Assembly: GCA_020051695.1 (NCBI GenBank)
Contig: JAGVQM010000042.1
Coordinates: 62,001 to 126,000, forward strand
Reading direction: 5' to 3'
DNA length: 64,000 bases
DNA from: Candidatus Zixiibacteriota bacterium
Lineage (GTDB): Bacteria > Zixibacteria > MSB-5A5 > WJJR01 > JAJRUJ01
In this document: in pieces, positions 52,582 to 61,249 of the stretch
Layout of the letters: every line of letters begins with the position of its first letter
Position numbering within the stretch: position 1 is the first letter of the stretch
Translations under genes and position numbers: made by a program
Notes under the pieces: generated by a model
What the model was told of the DNA's origin: nothing
Databases searched by the model: none
The model's input: the letters and a program-made list of their open reading frames with translations, nothing else

Positions 52582-53837
52582 AACGCCAGTTGAAATTGTG
52601 ATCGGACGGAAAAATCATCGCGTGTTTCACCGGCCACGGTCCGCTTCAGCCAAGCCGCGTCATGCTGCCATTTGACCGCATGCTCGACAATATAGATGGT
52701 GAATCCCGCCGTGAATTCGTGTTTGACATAGGCCGGACCTGAAAGGAGCAGCGGGTTCCGGCGGCGGACGTCCTCGATCAAGCAGTCGCGGATGTCGAAT
52801 GCCGCGTACCGGACAGCTACTTCAGAGGTCCGATGCAGGCGATACGCACCTTGCAGCAGGCCGCCCAGCATCGTCAATTTCGTCTCGGTTGGACTGTCAA
52901 CTTCGGAAAACCCCGCATACCCGATAATACCCGCCGAAAATCCCTGATATTTTATTAATAGTTCCGGGGCCAGCCGCCCGGTGAAATCCTGTTCGGCGGC
53001 CGGGTCCAGGTCCCACGCCGCGCTGAGCCCGATGCTGGAACGCAGGCCGCCGCGCTCCTCATCACTTTCGGAGGTGATGTCCATGCCTTTGGCGTGATGG
53101 GCCAGGTGCACGAACACCTCGGGATGGATTTCGCTTTTTGCGCCGGGGTGGGCCAGGTCGGATGGATTGGTGATTGCCGCGCCGTATAATTCGGGCAGCC
53201 CGATGGCATGCGCGGCGCGGGCGTTAACGCCGCTGAACAGTCCGGCGACGTAGGAGAACGCGGCAGGTTTTTCATAACCGTTGTGGACGGCAAACCCCAT
53301 CTGGCGTTCGGCGCCGAAATAGCGGGTCACGATCGACCAGTCGGCGAAGGTCAGCCGCTGAAACGATTGGATACGATACCGCGTGAACGGGACTTTATAC
53401 TGGCCGTAACGCAACTGGACACCATCGGCCAGGCGATAATCAAAATAAAAATCCATCAATTCCAGCGAACCCGGCGCCGCGCTCAGGTGCAGGCGATAGG
53501 CAAGCGCCGGGCGTACAATCGTGCCGCTTAATGTCAGGCGGATGCGGCGCGCTTCCATGGTGTTGCTTTCGGTCCGGTCTCGATCTGCTCCCTGGTCCCG
53601 GCTGGCGCAGGTAATGCGGAACTGGCCGGCGAATTGGAACCTGATTTTGCTGTTACCGTCGGCGCTCGATAATTCAAACGGGCCTACCGCGGCTGGTGCC
53701 GGGTTTTCCGCGTCCCCGCTCAGGGCCGGTGAGGGAATGCCCCAGGCCATCAACAGGGCAAGCGCCGGACCGGACAATGCCCGCCGTCGCACCACGTTCA
53801 ACCGCTTTCGAAGCAGCAACGCCACCATCAGCATCAT
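52578..53837 (-). CDS. Phosphate-selective porin (OprO/OprP)-like outer-membrane protein
   Basis: 419 residues. A signal peptide (ALSGPALALLMAWGIPSPAL, cleaved near SGDAEN) leads to a 16-strand-type barrel. Typical porin O/P segments: FQFAGQFRITCAS, MEARRIRLTLSGTIVRPALA, DFYFDYRLADGVQLRYGQYK then VPFTRYRIQSFQRLTF. It ends in FQLAF, an aromatic C-terminal residue as expected for BAM-dependent barrels. Substrate specificity cannot be read. It lies between the hydrogenase operon and the REC-CBS gene, 13 bases after the latter. Confidence 0.82.
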   Translation of the reverse strand: MMLMVALLLRKRLNVVRRRALSGPALALLMAWGIPSPALSGDAENPAPAAVGPFELSSADGNSKIRFQFAGQFRITCASRDQGADRDRTESNTMEARRIRLTLSGTIVRPALAYRLHLSAAPGSLELMDFYFDYRLADGVQLRYGQYKVPFTRYRIQSFQRLTFADWSIVTRYFGAERQMGFAVHNGYEKPAAFSYVAGLFSGVNARAAHAIGLPELYGAAITNPSDLAHPGAKSEIHPEVFVHLAHHAKGMDITSESDEERGGLRSSIGLSAAWDLDPAAEQDFTGRLAPELLIKYQGFSAGIIGYAGFSEVDSPTETKLTMLGGLLQGAYRLHRTSEVAVRYAAFDIRDCLIEDVRRRNPLLLSGPAYVKHEFTAGFTIYIVEHAVKWQHDAAWLKRTVAGETRDDFSVRSQFQLAF

Positions 53838-53850
53838 GGCCGGCCTGATT

Positions 53851-54735
53851 TCATTGGGGAACTCCCATGCTATGGGCCACTTCTATAATGATATCGCGGC
53901 CGCGCAGTATCCCGACCAGTTCTTCGGCCCTGACGACGGGCAGGTTGATCAGATGGTGCCGGACCATGAGGTGAATGGCCTCCATCAGTGGCGCGTTAAC
54001 ATCCACGACGACCGGATCGCCGACCAGTTCGGTGATGCTTCTGTTGCCCAGGACTTTGCATTGGGCCAAGAACATCCCCGTGAAGTACGTGGTGTACGGG
54101 GATTCGCCGAGGAACGGCGGCAACAGCAGCGTGAGCAGATCGTTGAAACGAATGATTCCCAGAAACTTGCTGTTTTGCCCGTACACGAGGGCCGATCGGA
54201 GTTCACCCGAGCGCCGGTCGTTCTCGGCGGATTCGCTGAATGCGCGTTGCAGGACTTCCAGCGCCGTGACCACCGGGCGGTCGACCATGATATGGGGATA
54301 AATCGACGGTGAGACCATGAGTTCGGCGATGGTGCGTTCTTTCAACGGCCGCCGCGCCGGTCCCTGTTCGAGGAGGTCGCGGATGCGTTTTCCGAGGACA
54401 TCGACATCAAACGGTTTTTGCAGGAATTCGACGATTTCCAGCTTAATCCCGGCGACGGCAGTTTCGAAATCACCATGTCCGGTCAGAATGATCACCGGGA
54501 GTGCGGGATCAATTTCGCGGATCCTGCGCAGGGTCTCGATGCCATTCAAGCCGGGCATTTTAAGGTCCAACAGGACGATATCGGGCCGCGCCGCCTGAAC
54601 GGCCGCCAGGGCCGCTGCGCCGTCGGCCGCCTCAGTAATGGTGAATCCCCGCCGGGAAAGCGCAGCCGTCGTCGCCCGACGGAAATCGTCTTCATCATCG
54701 ACTAGCAGCAATTTGATATCGGCATTTTTTTCCAT
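53851..54735 (-). CDS. Response regulator with receiver and CBS-pair output (REC-CBS)
   Basis: About 294 residues from ATG 54735 (GGAG 6 bases upstream). The receiver domain (LLLVDDEDDF, phospho-acceptor in IVLLDLKMPG, ILTGHGD, lysine in LQKPFD) is complete. Two CBS motifs follow (TIAELMVSPSIYPHIMVDRP and SITELVGDPVVVDVNAPLME then LINLPVVRAEELVGIL), a nucleotide-sensing module. There is no DNA-binding domain. It likely integrates phosphorylation and adenine-nucleotide level and acts on a partner protein. Confidence 0.88.
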   Translation of the reverse strand: MEKNADIKLLLVDDEDDFRRATTAALSRRGFTITEAADGAAALAAVQAARPDIVLLDLKMPGLNGIETLRRIREIDPALPVIILTGHGDFETAVAGIKLEIVEFLQKPFDVDVLGKRIRDLLEQGPARRPLKERTIAELMVSPSIYPHIMVDRPVVTALEVLQRAFSESAENDRRSGELRSALVYGQNSKFLGIIRFNDLLTLLLPPFLGESPYTTYFTGMFLAQCKVLGNRSITELVGDPVVVDVNAPLMEAIHLMVRHHLINLPVVRAEELVGILRGRDIIIEVAHSMGVPQ

Positions 54736-55269
54736 ACCTGTCTCCATGGCATTTACGCCGGCGGCAAACCGGCAAAACCCAACAACGGCCAATACCGCGT
54801 GCTGAGCAAGAGTATTAAGGCAAACACCCTGATAAAGGAAATCTCGCTGACCCGCAAAGAAAATTTGGCAGCCGGATCGCCGCCAGTTGCCGGCGCTTGA
54901 ACCAGGTTCCAGCCGCTCAAACGATCAATGTTTGATTTCAACGCTCCCCGTGCCGGGAATGAATCGTGAATGGGTGGTTTTAATCGGCAATTGCACGTCA
55001 GCCGCGACACCAGCATCATGGGTAACACAAACGGCCTGCCGCAAAGTACCCACTGCTCAGAACCGATCGCCAAACCAAAATGGTCCTCCAAATGGCCTAT
55101 CCTGATCATCTTATGGGCGCCACCGGAAGGTGCGCCAAATCGTCGGCAAACAACGTCTTCGTCATATGCCGCAGATTTATGTGGTGCTTTACTTGCCATC
55201 GCTGTAGCAGCCGTCCCACCGGGAGACAGCTCTCACCTCAGTTCAGTCGATCATCTCCGCGTTTATCAT
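54736..55269. other. Long gap between the two response-regulator genes
   Basis: 534 bases. Several overlapping open frames of 120-150 codons exist on both strands, but none has a recognisable domain, a good ribosome binding site or a typical codon pattern. It may be decayed coding sequence or hold a promoter for the REC-CBS, porin and hydrogenase genes. I see no repeat or RNA gene in it. Confidence 0.5.
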
Positions 55270-56127
55270 TTAATCGGGGAATCGCCTCCGAATTTCCCTA
55301 ATGAGTTTGTGCTGCCGTTCGAGGATGGCCCGCTGCCGCTCCTCATATAATTTGCGAATGGTGCGTACCAGGTCATCGATTTCGGGCGGTTTCTTCAGGT
55401 ATTCATTTGCCCCCAGATCGATGACCTCCAGCGCAGTCTCCACCGAAGGGTGTCCGGTAAGGATGATCACTTCAATATGGGGGAAACCGGTTTTTATCCG
55501 TCGGAGCACTTCCATGCCGTCCATGCCGGGCATCTTCAGGTCCAGCACGACGACATCGACCGCGCGCCGGGTCAACAAGTCCAGCGCGTCCCGGCCGCTT
55601 TCGGCAGTGGTGACGTCCATGTTGCGCCGTTGCAGCACTTTTTTCATCGAATCAAGAAAATGGATTTCGTCGTCAACCAGCATGACGTTGACTGTCTCGG
55701 CCGGAAACGCGTCGCGGCCAGGCCGAGGTTCTTTTGCTTTGCGGGACGTCGCGCGCACCACGACCCGGCGGATGCGGTCGGCCAACTCGTCGATTTCGAT
55801 GGGCTTAAACAGATAATCGGCCACGCCGTCTTTCGAAGTCTGAAAGGCATCGGTCAGGGAGCCGTAACCGGTCAACAGCATCACGGGGATGTCCGGATGT
55901 TTCTGCCGAATTTCTTGGAACACTTCAATGCCGTCGATGTCCGGCATCCTGACATCCAGCACTACGGCGTCATAGTTCCCGCGTTCCATTTTTTCCAGGG
56001 CTGTGACGCCGTTGGGTGCAATGTCGACATCGAAACCCCTCCGGCCCAGGGCCTGCGAGGATGAAACCAGGAACTCTTCCTCGTCATCCACCATCAGGAG
56101 TTTGATATTTTCTGTCTTCTTGTTCAT
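55270..56127 (-). CDS. Double-receiver response regulator (REC-REC)
   Basis: About 285 residues from ATG 56127 (ATG 56136 possible). Two complete receiver domains: LLMVDDEEEF, VVLDVRMPDI, LLTGYGS, LFKPIE; then VMLVDDEIHF, VVLDLKMPGM, ILTGHPS, LKKPPE. A C-terminal helix (YEERQRAILERQHKLIREIR) follows. No output domain, so it is likely a phosphorelay intermediate for the kinase directly upstream (17-base gap). Both aspartates and lysines are intact. Confidence 0.9.
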   Translation of the reverse strand: MNKKTENIKLLMVDDEEEFLVSSSQALGRRGFDVDIAPNGVTALEKMERGNYDAVVLDVRMPDIDGIEVFQEIRQKHPDIPVMLLTGYGSLTDAFQTSKDGVADYLFKPIEIDELADRIRRVVVRATSRKAKEPRPGRDAFPAETVNVMLVDDEIHFLDSMKKVLQRRNMDVTTAESGRDALDLLTRRAVDVVVLDLKMPGMDGMEVLRRIKTGFPHIEVIILTGHPSVETALEVIDLGANEYLKKPPEIDDLVRTIRKLYEERQRAILERQHKLIREIRRRFPD

Positions 56128-56144
56128 GATCACCATCACCTTGT

Positions 56145-57821
56145 TTACTCGTTTTTGACAGTCCGCGGGGGTAGTACAATGTGCATGGTCGTCCCCTGGT
56201 CCGGCTTGCTTTCCGCCCGGATGCGTCCGCCCCACGAATGAATGATGCCGTAACACACGGACAGTCCCAATCCGGTCCCCTTGCCGGCCGGTTTGGTGGT
56301 GTAAAACGGTTCAAAGATGCGTTCCAACTCCTCAGGTGGGATGCCGATCCCATCGTCGATGATCTCCACATGCACTCCGTCGTCCCTGCAGGAGGCCCGG
56401 ACCACGATCGTGCCTCCCTGCGGCAGCGCATCAATGGCGTTGTTGATCAGGTTGACCAGGACTTGTTCCAATTCGATCGGATCGGCTAGGACCTGCGGCA
56501 AATTGCCATCAAGGTCCGCAACGAGACGGACGTTACGGGCGGCGGCATGACGTTCCAGAAGATTGATGATTTCGGCAAACCTTGGGGCGATGTCGATCAG
56601 GGCCAGGTTGGGTTCAATTTTCCTGCCGAATTGCAGCATTTTCTGGGTAATGCCGGCGCAGCGGCGGATTTGTTCTTTGCAGCGAGCCACCGATTCAGTT
56701 GTCTGCGTTTGCTTAGTTGCCTCACCATCCGTCTGCTGCAGCAGGTCGGAAATATTCGTCAGTTCGGCGCTGATAATGGCCAGGGGGTTGTTGATTTCGT
56801 GGGCTAGACCGGTGGCCAGTTCCCCAATGGAGGCCAGCTTGGCCGAGCGGATAAACGCCCGCGACATTTCATCGCGTTCGGCGTTGGCCTTGTCGATGCG
56901 GCTGGTCAGATGCCAGGTGGCAATGAATGTAGTCACGACCAGCAACAATACCGCTACCGCCACGACCTGGGCGCCGAGGGCGATGGCGCGGTCGACGGGG
57001 GCCTGGATCGTGGAGAGATCCTGTTCGACGCCCAGCATCCACCGGCCGTCGTTAATCCACATGGTGGCCCTGATTTTTTCGATCCCGTCGATTGTCACCC
57101 GTTGTTCCTGCACACCCTGGTGGGGATCCGGCAACGGCAGCGTTGCCTGGTCCAATGGCGCTCTCCCCGGCGGGGAGGTCTGATACAAGCCGCTGCGGTT
57201 GATGATGTATGTGTAGCTCCCATGTCCCAGGACCTCGGAGCGCACCAGATCATTAAACCGTTCGCTGTTGATTGTTGCGCGCAGGATCCACGGGCCCTGA
57301 TCGGACTGGTTTTTGACCGCAATAATACAATGGGGCGTCTGCCGGAAGCCAAGGAAGACATCACTGATGTATGCTCCGGAAACCATGACTTCTTTGAACC
57401 AGTCGGCCTCACGATAATTCCTGCCGCGGAGGTCGTAAGGCCCGACATAACCGACATGCTGACCGTCCGCGTCAATGATCCCCACATCGATAAATCCGCT
57501 GGGGCTGGACTGATTCAGATTGCCGAGCAGCCGGTGCAATTCTGTTGTGGAACTGATTTCCGGATAAGCCCGGGAGCCGGCGGCCAGCCGCAGCAGGTTC
57601 AATTGTGCGGACAGATGCGATTCAATGGCCCGCGCATGGTCCTGGACCACGTTGACCATCAATTCCCGCGATTTTTGTTCGAGCATGCCCCGGAACACAA
57701 TCCAGGAGCCGAATCCGGCAAGCGTGAGAGGGAGAATTGCCGCAACCAGCAGGGCGATGACCATTCGCCAGCGCAGCGCCTTGTTCACTCCACCAGGTCC
57801 GGCGAATCCCAATCGCGTCAT
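56145..57821 (-). CDS. Membrane sensor histidine kinase
   Basis: 558 residues. Transmembrane helix 1 at about 20-45 and helix 2 at about 285-305 enclose a 240-residue periplasmic dCache-like sensor (IDVGIIDADGQHVGYVGPYD, SGAYISDVFLGFRQTPHCII). His341 in TGLAHEINNPLAII is the phospho-acceptor of HisKA. ATPase boxes are VLVNLINNAIDALPQGG, IIDDGIGIPPEELERIFEPF and GTGLGLSVCYGI. It is divergent from the sigma-54 activator gene across a 200-base AT-rich region. The signal is unknown; the neighbourhood suggests regulation of the hydrogenase or porin. Confidence 0.92.
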   Translation of the reverse strand: MTRLGFAGPGGVNKALRWRMVIALLVAAILPLTLAGFGSWIVFRGMLEQKSRELMVNVVQDHARAIESHLSAQLNLLRLAAGSRAYPEISSTTELHRLLGNLNQSSPSGFIDVGIIDADGQHVGYVGPYDLRGRNYREADWFKEVMVSGAYISDVFLGFRQTPHCIIAVKNQSDQGPWILRATINSERFNDLVRSEVLGHGSYTYIINRSGLYQTSPPGRAPLDQATLPLPDPHQGVQEQRVTIDGIEKIRATMWINDGRWMLGVEQDLSTIQAPVDRAIALGAQVVAVAVLLLVVTTFIATWHLTSRIDKANAERDEMSRAFIRSAKLASIGELATGLAHEINNPLAIISAELTNISDLLQQTDGEATKQTQTTESVARCKEQIRRCAGITQKMLQFGRKIEPNLALIDIAPRFAEIINLLERHAAARNVRLVADLDGNLPQVLADPIELEQVLVNLINNAIDALPQGGTIVVRASCRDDGVHVEIIDDGIGIPPEELERIFEPFYTTKPAGKGTGLGLSVCYGIIHSWGGRIRAESKPDQGTTMHIVLPPRTVKNE

Positions 57822-57958
57822 TTTTCCTCTCCGTTGAAGGCCGGCAGCTCACTGTGAAATGCCGATCCTCACCAACTTCGCAAAGCAAGATTGGTGCCTT
57901 TTTCGCAAAATATTATGTAAGATGTTGTTATTCAATGTTATAATATTGTAGAAATACC

Positions 57959-57986
57959 TTGACGATTTTATGATATATTCTATAAT
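57959..57986 (+). promoter_or_regulatory. Sigma-70-type promoter of the sigma-54 activator gene
   Basis: TTGACG (57959-57964), 16-base spacer, TATAAT (57981-57986), in an AT-rich stretch. The transcript would start near 57993 and the start codon at 58035 follows GACGAGGAATTGG. Confidence 0.75.
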
Positions 57987-58034
57987 GATGGATAGTCATT
58001 TCAATATGAAATGATTGGTATGACGAGGAATTGG

Positions 58035-59045
58035 ATGGACGACAAGGAAAAAACAGGCCTGTCCTACCGGTCTCCAACAAGCCCGTTACCACAACAGTAT
58101 TCCCGCGAGGTCCTACGTGCAGAACCAATCCTGACTACTACACAGAGCAATGTCTTTGCCGAAGTATTACGGATTGCCGAAAGGGTAGCCCACTTCCATT
58201 CCTCGGTGTTGTTGTCCGGGGAGACCGGGGTCGGCAAGGAAGTCGTTGCCCGCCACATCCATCACTGCTCACCCCGTGCCGGACATCTCATGTTGACCAT
58301 CAATTGCGGCGCCCTGCCCGAAGCGTTGCTGGAAAGCGAGTTATTCGGCCATAAGGCCGGGTCGTTCACCGGCGCCGTGCGGGACCGGACCGGCTTGTTC
58401 GAACAAGCCGCACGCGGCACGGTCTTTTTGGATGAAATCGGTGATATCAGTCCGGCCACGCAGATCAAACTGCTGCGCGTCCTTCAGGAACGCGAGATCC
58501 TGCGGATCGGCGAGAATATCCCGCGCAAAGTGGACATTCGCATTATTGCCGCGACCAATCGGAATCTGGACCGGCAGGTGGCGCGGCGGAAATTCCGCGA
58601 GGACTTGTTATATCGGCTGCGCGTAATCGAAATCGAGGTCCCGCCGTTACGGGAGCGCCCCGAGGATATCCTGCCGCTGGCGCTGCATTTTATCGCACGT
58701 TTTTCCAGAAACCTCGGCATCCCGGGTTTGACGATGACCGAGGAGTGTCGGGAGTATTTTCAAACGTATTCCTGGCCGGGGAATGTCCGGGAATTGCGCA
58801 ACGCTATTGAACGGGCGGCCGTGACCAGCGACCGGGGTGTCATCACCATGAACGATTTGCCCCCGCGAATGTTCCACTCGCGGCCGTGTCCCACACCGCG
58901 CGTCAGCGGCGCCCTCCGCACCCTGGCGGAAGTGGAAACCGACCATATCCAGGCAGTGCTGGAATTCACCCAGGGAAACCGTGCCCGCGCGGCGCGGATT
59001 CTCGGCATCGGCGCCTCGACACTGTGGCGAAAACTGAAAAAATAA
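58035..59045 (+). CDS. Sigma-54-dependent transcriptional activator without receiver domain
   Basis: 336 residues from ATG 58035 (GAGGA 7 bases upstream; ATG 58011 is also in frame). The AAA+ core begins directly after a short N-terminus: Walker A LLSGETGVGKEVVARHIHHC, the sigma-54 contact loop GSFTGA (normally GAFTGA) at about residue 106, Walker B GTVFLDEIGDISPATQIKLL, and the arginine-finger region. The C-terminal Fis-type helix-turn-helix is RARAARILGIGASTLWRKLK. With no receiver or sensor domain it may be constitutively competent or controlled by a partner protein. No sigma-54 promoter was found in the window. Confidence 0.92.
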   Translation: MDDKEKTGLSYRSPTSPLPQQYSREVLRAEPILTTTQSNVFAEVLRIAERVAHFHSSVLLSGETGVGKEVVARHIHHCSPRAGHLMLTINCGALPEALLESELFGHKAGSFTGAVRDRTGLFEQAARGTVFLDEIGDISPATQIKLLRVLQEREILRIGENIPRKVDIRIIAATNRNLDRQVARRKFREDLLYRLRVIEIEVPPLRERPEDILPLALHFIARFSRNLGIPGLTMTEECREYFQTYSWPGNVRELRNAIERAAVTSDRGVITMNDLPPRMFHSRPCPTPRVSGALRTLAEVETDHIQAVLEFTQGNRARAARILGIGASTLWRKLKK

Positions 59046-59177
59046 ACCGGCGGGATTCCATGGCATAATGTTCGATAATAAGCCGTCGAGAATCCGGTCT
59101 TGCTTGATTTGTCATGGGGCGTTAATTATACCGATGGGCAAAGGACGATAGTGCAGCAGAAAAACCTTGGAGGTGCC

Positions 59178-61163
59178 GTGCTCTGTTATGTTGCGAGGCG
59201 AGTTTTCTGCCGGGGGGCGCTGGTCTGCGGTGTATTTTTTATCAGTATGGTGTTGTCGGTGGATACGGTTCAGGCCGCCGGGGTGAAGGACCTGCAAAAT
59301 CTGCAGCTGCAAATTTCAAAAACAGTTAATCGCTCACGGGGTTTAGCCCGTGCAGTACTGACGAGACTCAGGGAAATCGACACGGCATATCGGACTGGCG
59401 ATGGCCGGCCGCTGCCAAGTCAGGCCGCAGCCGCCCGGCAGGCCCTGGGCCGCATTCAGACATTGCACGAGTCATTTGTCACTACCGCGGGGAGAGCCGA
59501 TTTTTTAATCAGTGAATTCGGGAAAACCTATAAAAGCATTCACGCCCCCGGCTCGCGGGAAAACGAACTCCGGTCGGCAGTCGACCGGCTGGGGGCGGAC
59601 CTGCAAAAATACAAACAGTACGTAGACCAGTTTTTCGGTCGTGCACAGCGGGATTTCGGTACACCCGCTGTTCCGGCGGTGACCGATATGCCTCCCCGCG
59701 CCGGGGTTCGTCCCACGCCGGGCTTGCGGATTACCGGTGAATTCGGCGGCGTAGCGGGGACCTCATCTTATAAACAACCCAATGCGGACCCGGTAGTTGA
59801 TCGCTCATCCTCCAACATCGGCTTGCGGGTGGCCGGGGTATTGGCACCGTCGGCCCGCACGCAGTTCCCGTTTCAGCTTAGCCATGAAAATAAGATCGAG
59901 CAGAAAAAAATCGGCCTGACCAGACTGGGGGCCGGGGTGCGCCATGCGGCCAACGAGAACCTGGACCTCACGGCCAACCTTGATTATAGCGGGTATGCGG
60001 ACAAAGACGATAAGATACTGAGTTTCGGAGACGTCATTCTTGCCGCCGGCACTGCGTATCATACCGATCGGCTCCGGCTGAACCTGAATCTGCGCCGGCT
60101 CTCACGATCGTATGGCGACAATAAGAGCGCCAACTATGCTACGTTGCAGTTGCAACCGGACGTGGTGATGCGGGCAGGCGGCGGCACCATCGCCGCAGGG
60201 CTTAAGCTGTTCAATAAAAACAATGAAATCGAAGCGCTGGACCACAAGGAATTTTCGCCGTTTTTCCGCTGGGAGTTTGTCCCGGGCGGTTCGGCGTTGA
60301 ATGTCCAGTACCAGCAGATTACACATCCCAACGTGGATGATTCCCCGCAGGACAACAACCGTCTGAAAGCCGGTCTGCTCGTGAGAAAATCAGGCCCGGC
60401 CGGGAAACGTTCGTATGGTCCCGATGTGGCCATGTATTCTTATCCCCATGCCGAGGAGAACGATTATCTGGAATTCGGTTTTGCCTATGACGGACAGACC
60501 TTCGGTGAGAAGACATCGCTGAGTTCGCTGCGGCTGGCCTACCGGATGTACTCGGACACGATGCAGTTCGATTTTGCGCAGGCGACCTTTCGCCGGAACA
60601 AGCGGGCGGCCGGGTCGGGTTTCGGCTGGGAGATGAACCTTGCCGCGCGGTATTATACCGAATCGTCGGACCAGGACGATCCCCTGCGATTTTCCAATGT
60701 CCATGAGCCGCACACCCTTGATTACTACCATCGGCTGGGTTGGACCATCGCGCGGACCGGCGTCCTGCAGGAAATGACTTTTGGGCCGTTGTTCGGGGGG
60801 AAATTTTACATGGACACCGAACGGAATGATGCGTTCGAAAACGACGTAAATTATATCTGGGCCAACCCGCGCAATACCGTACTCGGCGGGGTCCATGCGC
60901 TGGTGCGGGTGCTGGCAACGCCCGCGTTCCAGATCGGCGCGCAGCTCCAGTGGCGTACCGATTTTCTGTACAACGCTGATCCGACCCGGAGACTCACCAC
61001 CACCGACTTTGAGCTCACCGGAGATTATCAGGTGAATCCCCGGCTTTTTCTCGATTTCAACGCGAAGCTGCATGCCACACGCGCAGATATTGAATCCGAA
61101 ACCGATCTGGAAAAATCAGCGATCACCGCGCACATTCGCTATTTGTTCGACGTTGTGCGCTGA
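59178..61163 (+). CDS. Outer-membrane beta-barrel protein with coiled N-terminus
   Basis: About 660 residues from GTG 59178 (GGAGG 4 bases upstream; other in-frame starts exist to 59100). A signal peptide (FCRGALVCGVFFISMVLSVD, cleaved near VQAAG) leads to a helical region of about 120 residues (LQNLQLQISKTVNRSRGLAR). From about residue 190 the sequence alternates like a barrel (LNLNLRRLSRSYGDNKSANY, LEFGFAYDGQTFGEKTSLSS) and ends in HIRYLFDVVR. I do not recognise a named family. It precedes the large surface-type protein by 87 bases, so they may act together. Confidence 0.7.
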   Translation: MLCYVARRVFCRGALVCGVFFISMVLSVDTVQAAGVKDLQNLQLQISKTVNRSRGLARAVLTRLREIDTAYRTGDGRPLPSQAAAARQALGRIQTLHESFVTTAGRADFLISEFGKTYKSIHAPGSRENELRSAVDRLGADLQKYKQYVDQFFGRAQRDFGTPAVPAVTDMPPRAGVRPTPGLRITGEFGGVAGTSSYKQPNADPVVDRSSSNIGLRVAGVLAPSARTQFPFQLSHENKIEQKKIGLTRLGAGVRHAANENLDLTANLDYSGYADKDDKILSFGDVILAAGTAYHTDRLRLNLNLRRLSRSYGDNKSANYATLQLQPDVVMRAGGGTIAAGLKLFNKNNEIEALDHKEFSPFFRWEFVPGGSALNVQYQQITHPNVDDSPQDNNRLKAGLLVRKSGPAGKRSYGPDVAMYSYPHAEENDYLEFGFAYDGQTFGEKTSLSSLRLAYRMYSDTMQFDFAQATFRRNKRAAGSGFGWEMNLAARYYTESSDQDDPLRFSNVHEPHTLDYYHRLGWTIARTGVLQEMTFGPLFGGKFYMDTERNDAFENDVNYIWANPRNTVLGGVHALVRVLATPAFQIGAQLQWRTDFLYNADPTRRLTTTDFELTGDYQVNPRLFLDFNAKLHATRADIESETDLEKSAITAHIRYLFDVVR

Positions 61164-61249
61164 AACGGTGGTTACCATGGATATGGCACACGACATGAAA
61201 GAAGACACTCCCCACCGGAGATTGGTTCCTACCAACCGCGAGGACCGGT

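Noticed and set aside
54753-55350. Overlapping frames of 126 to 148 codons in the gap between response regulators
   Set aside because: No recognisable domain, no good ribosome binding site, and frames on both strands look equally unconvincing. Reported only as a gap.
59060-61220. TGGCA and TGGCAC strings upstream of the barrel and modular-protein genes as sigma-54 promoters
   Set aside because: The matching TTGC element at the required distance is missing in each case.
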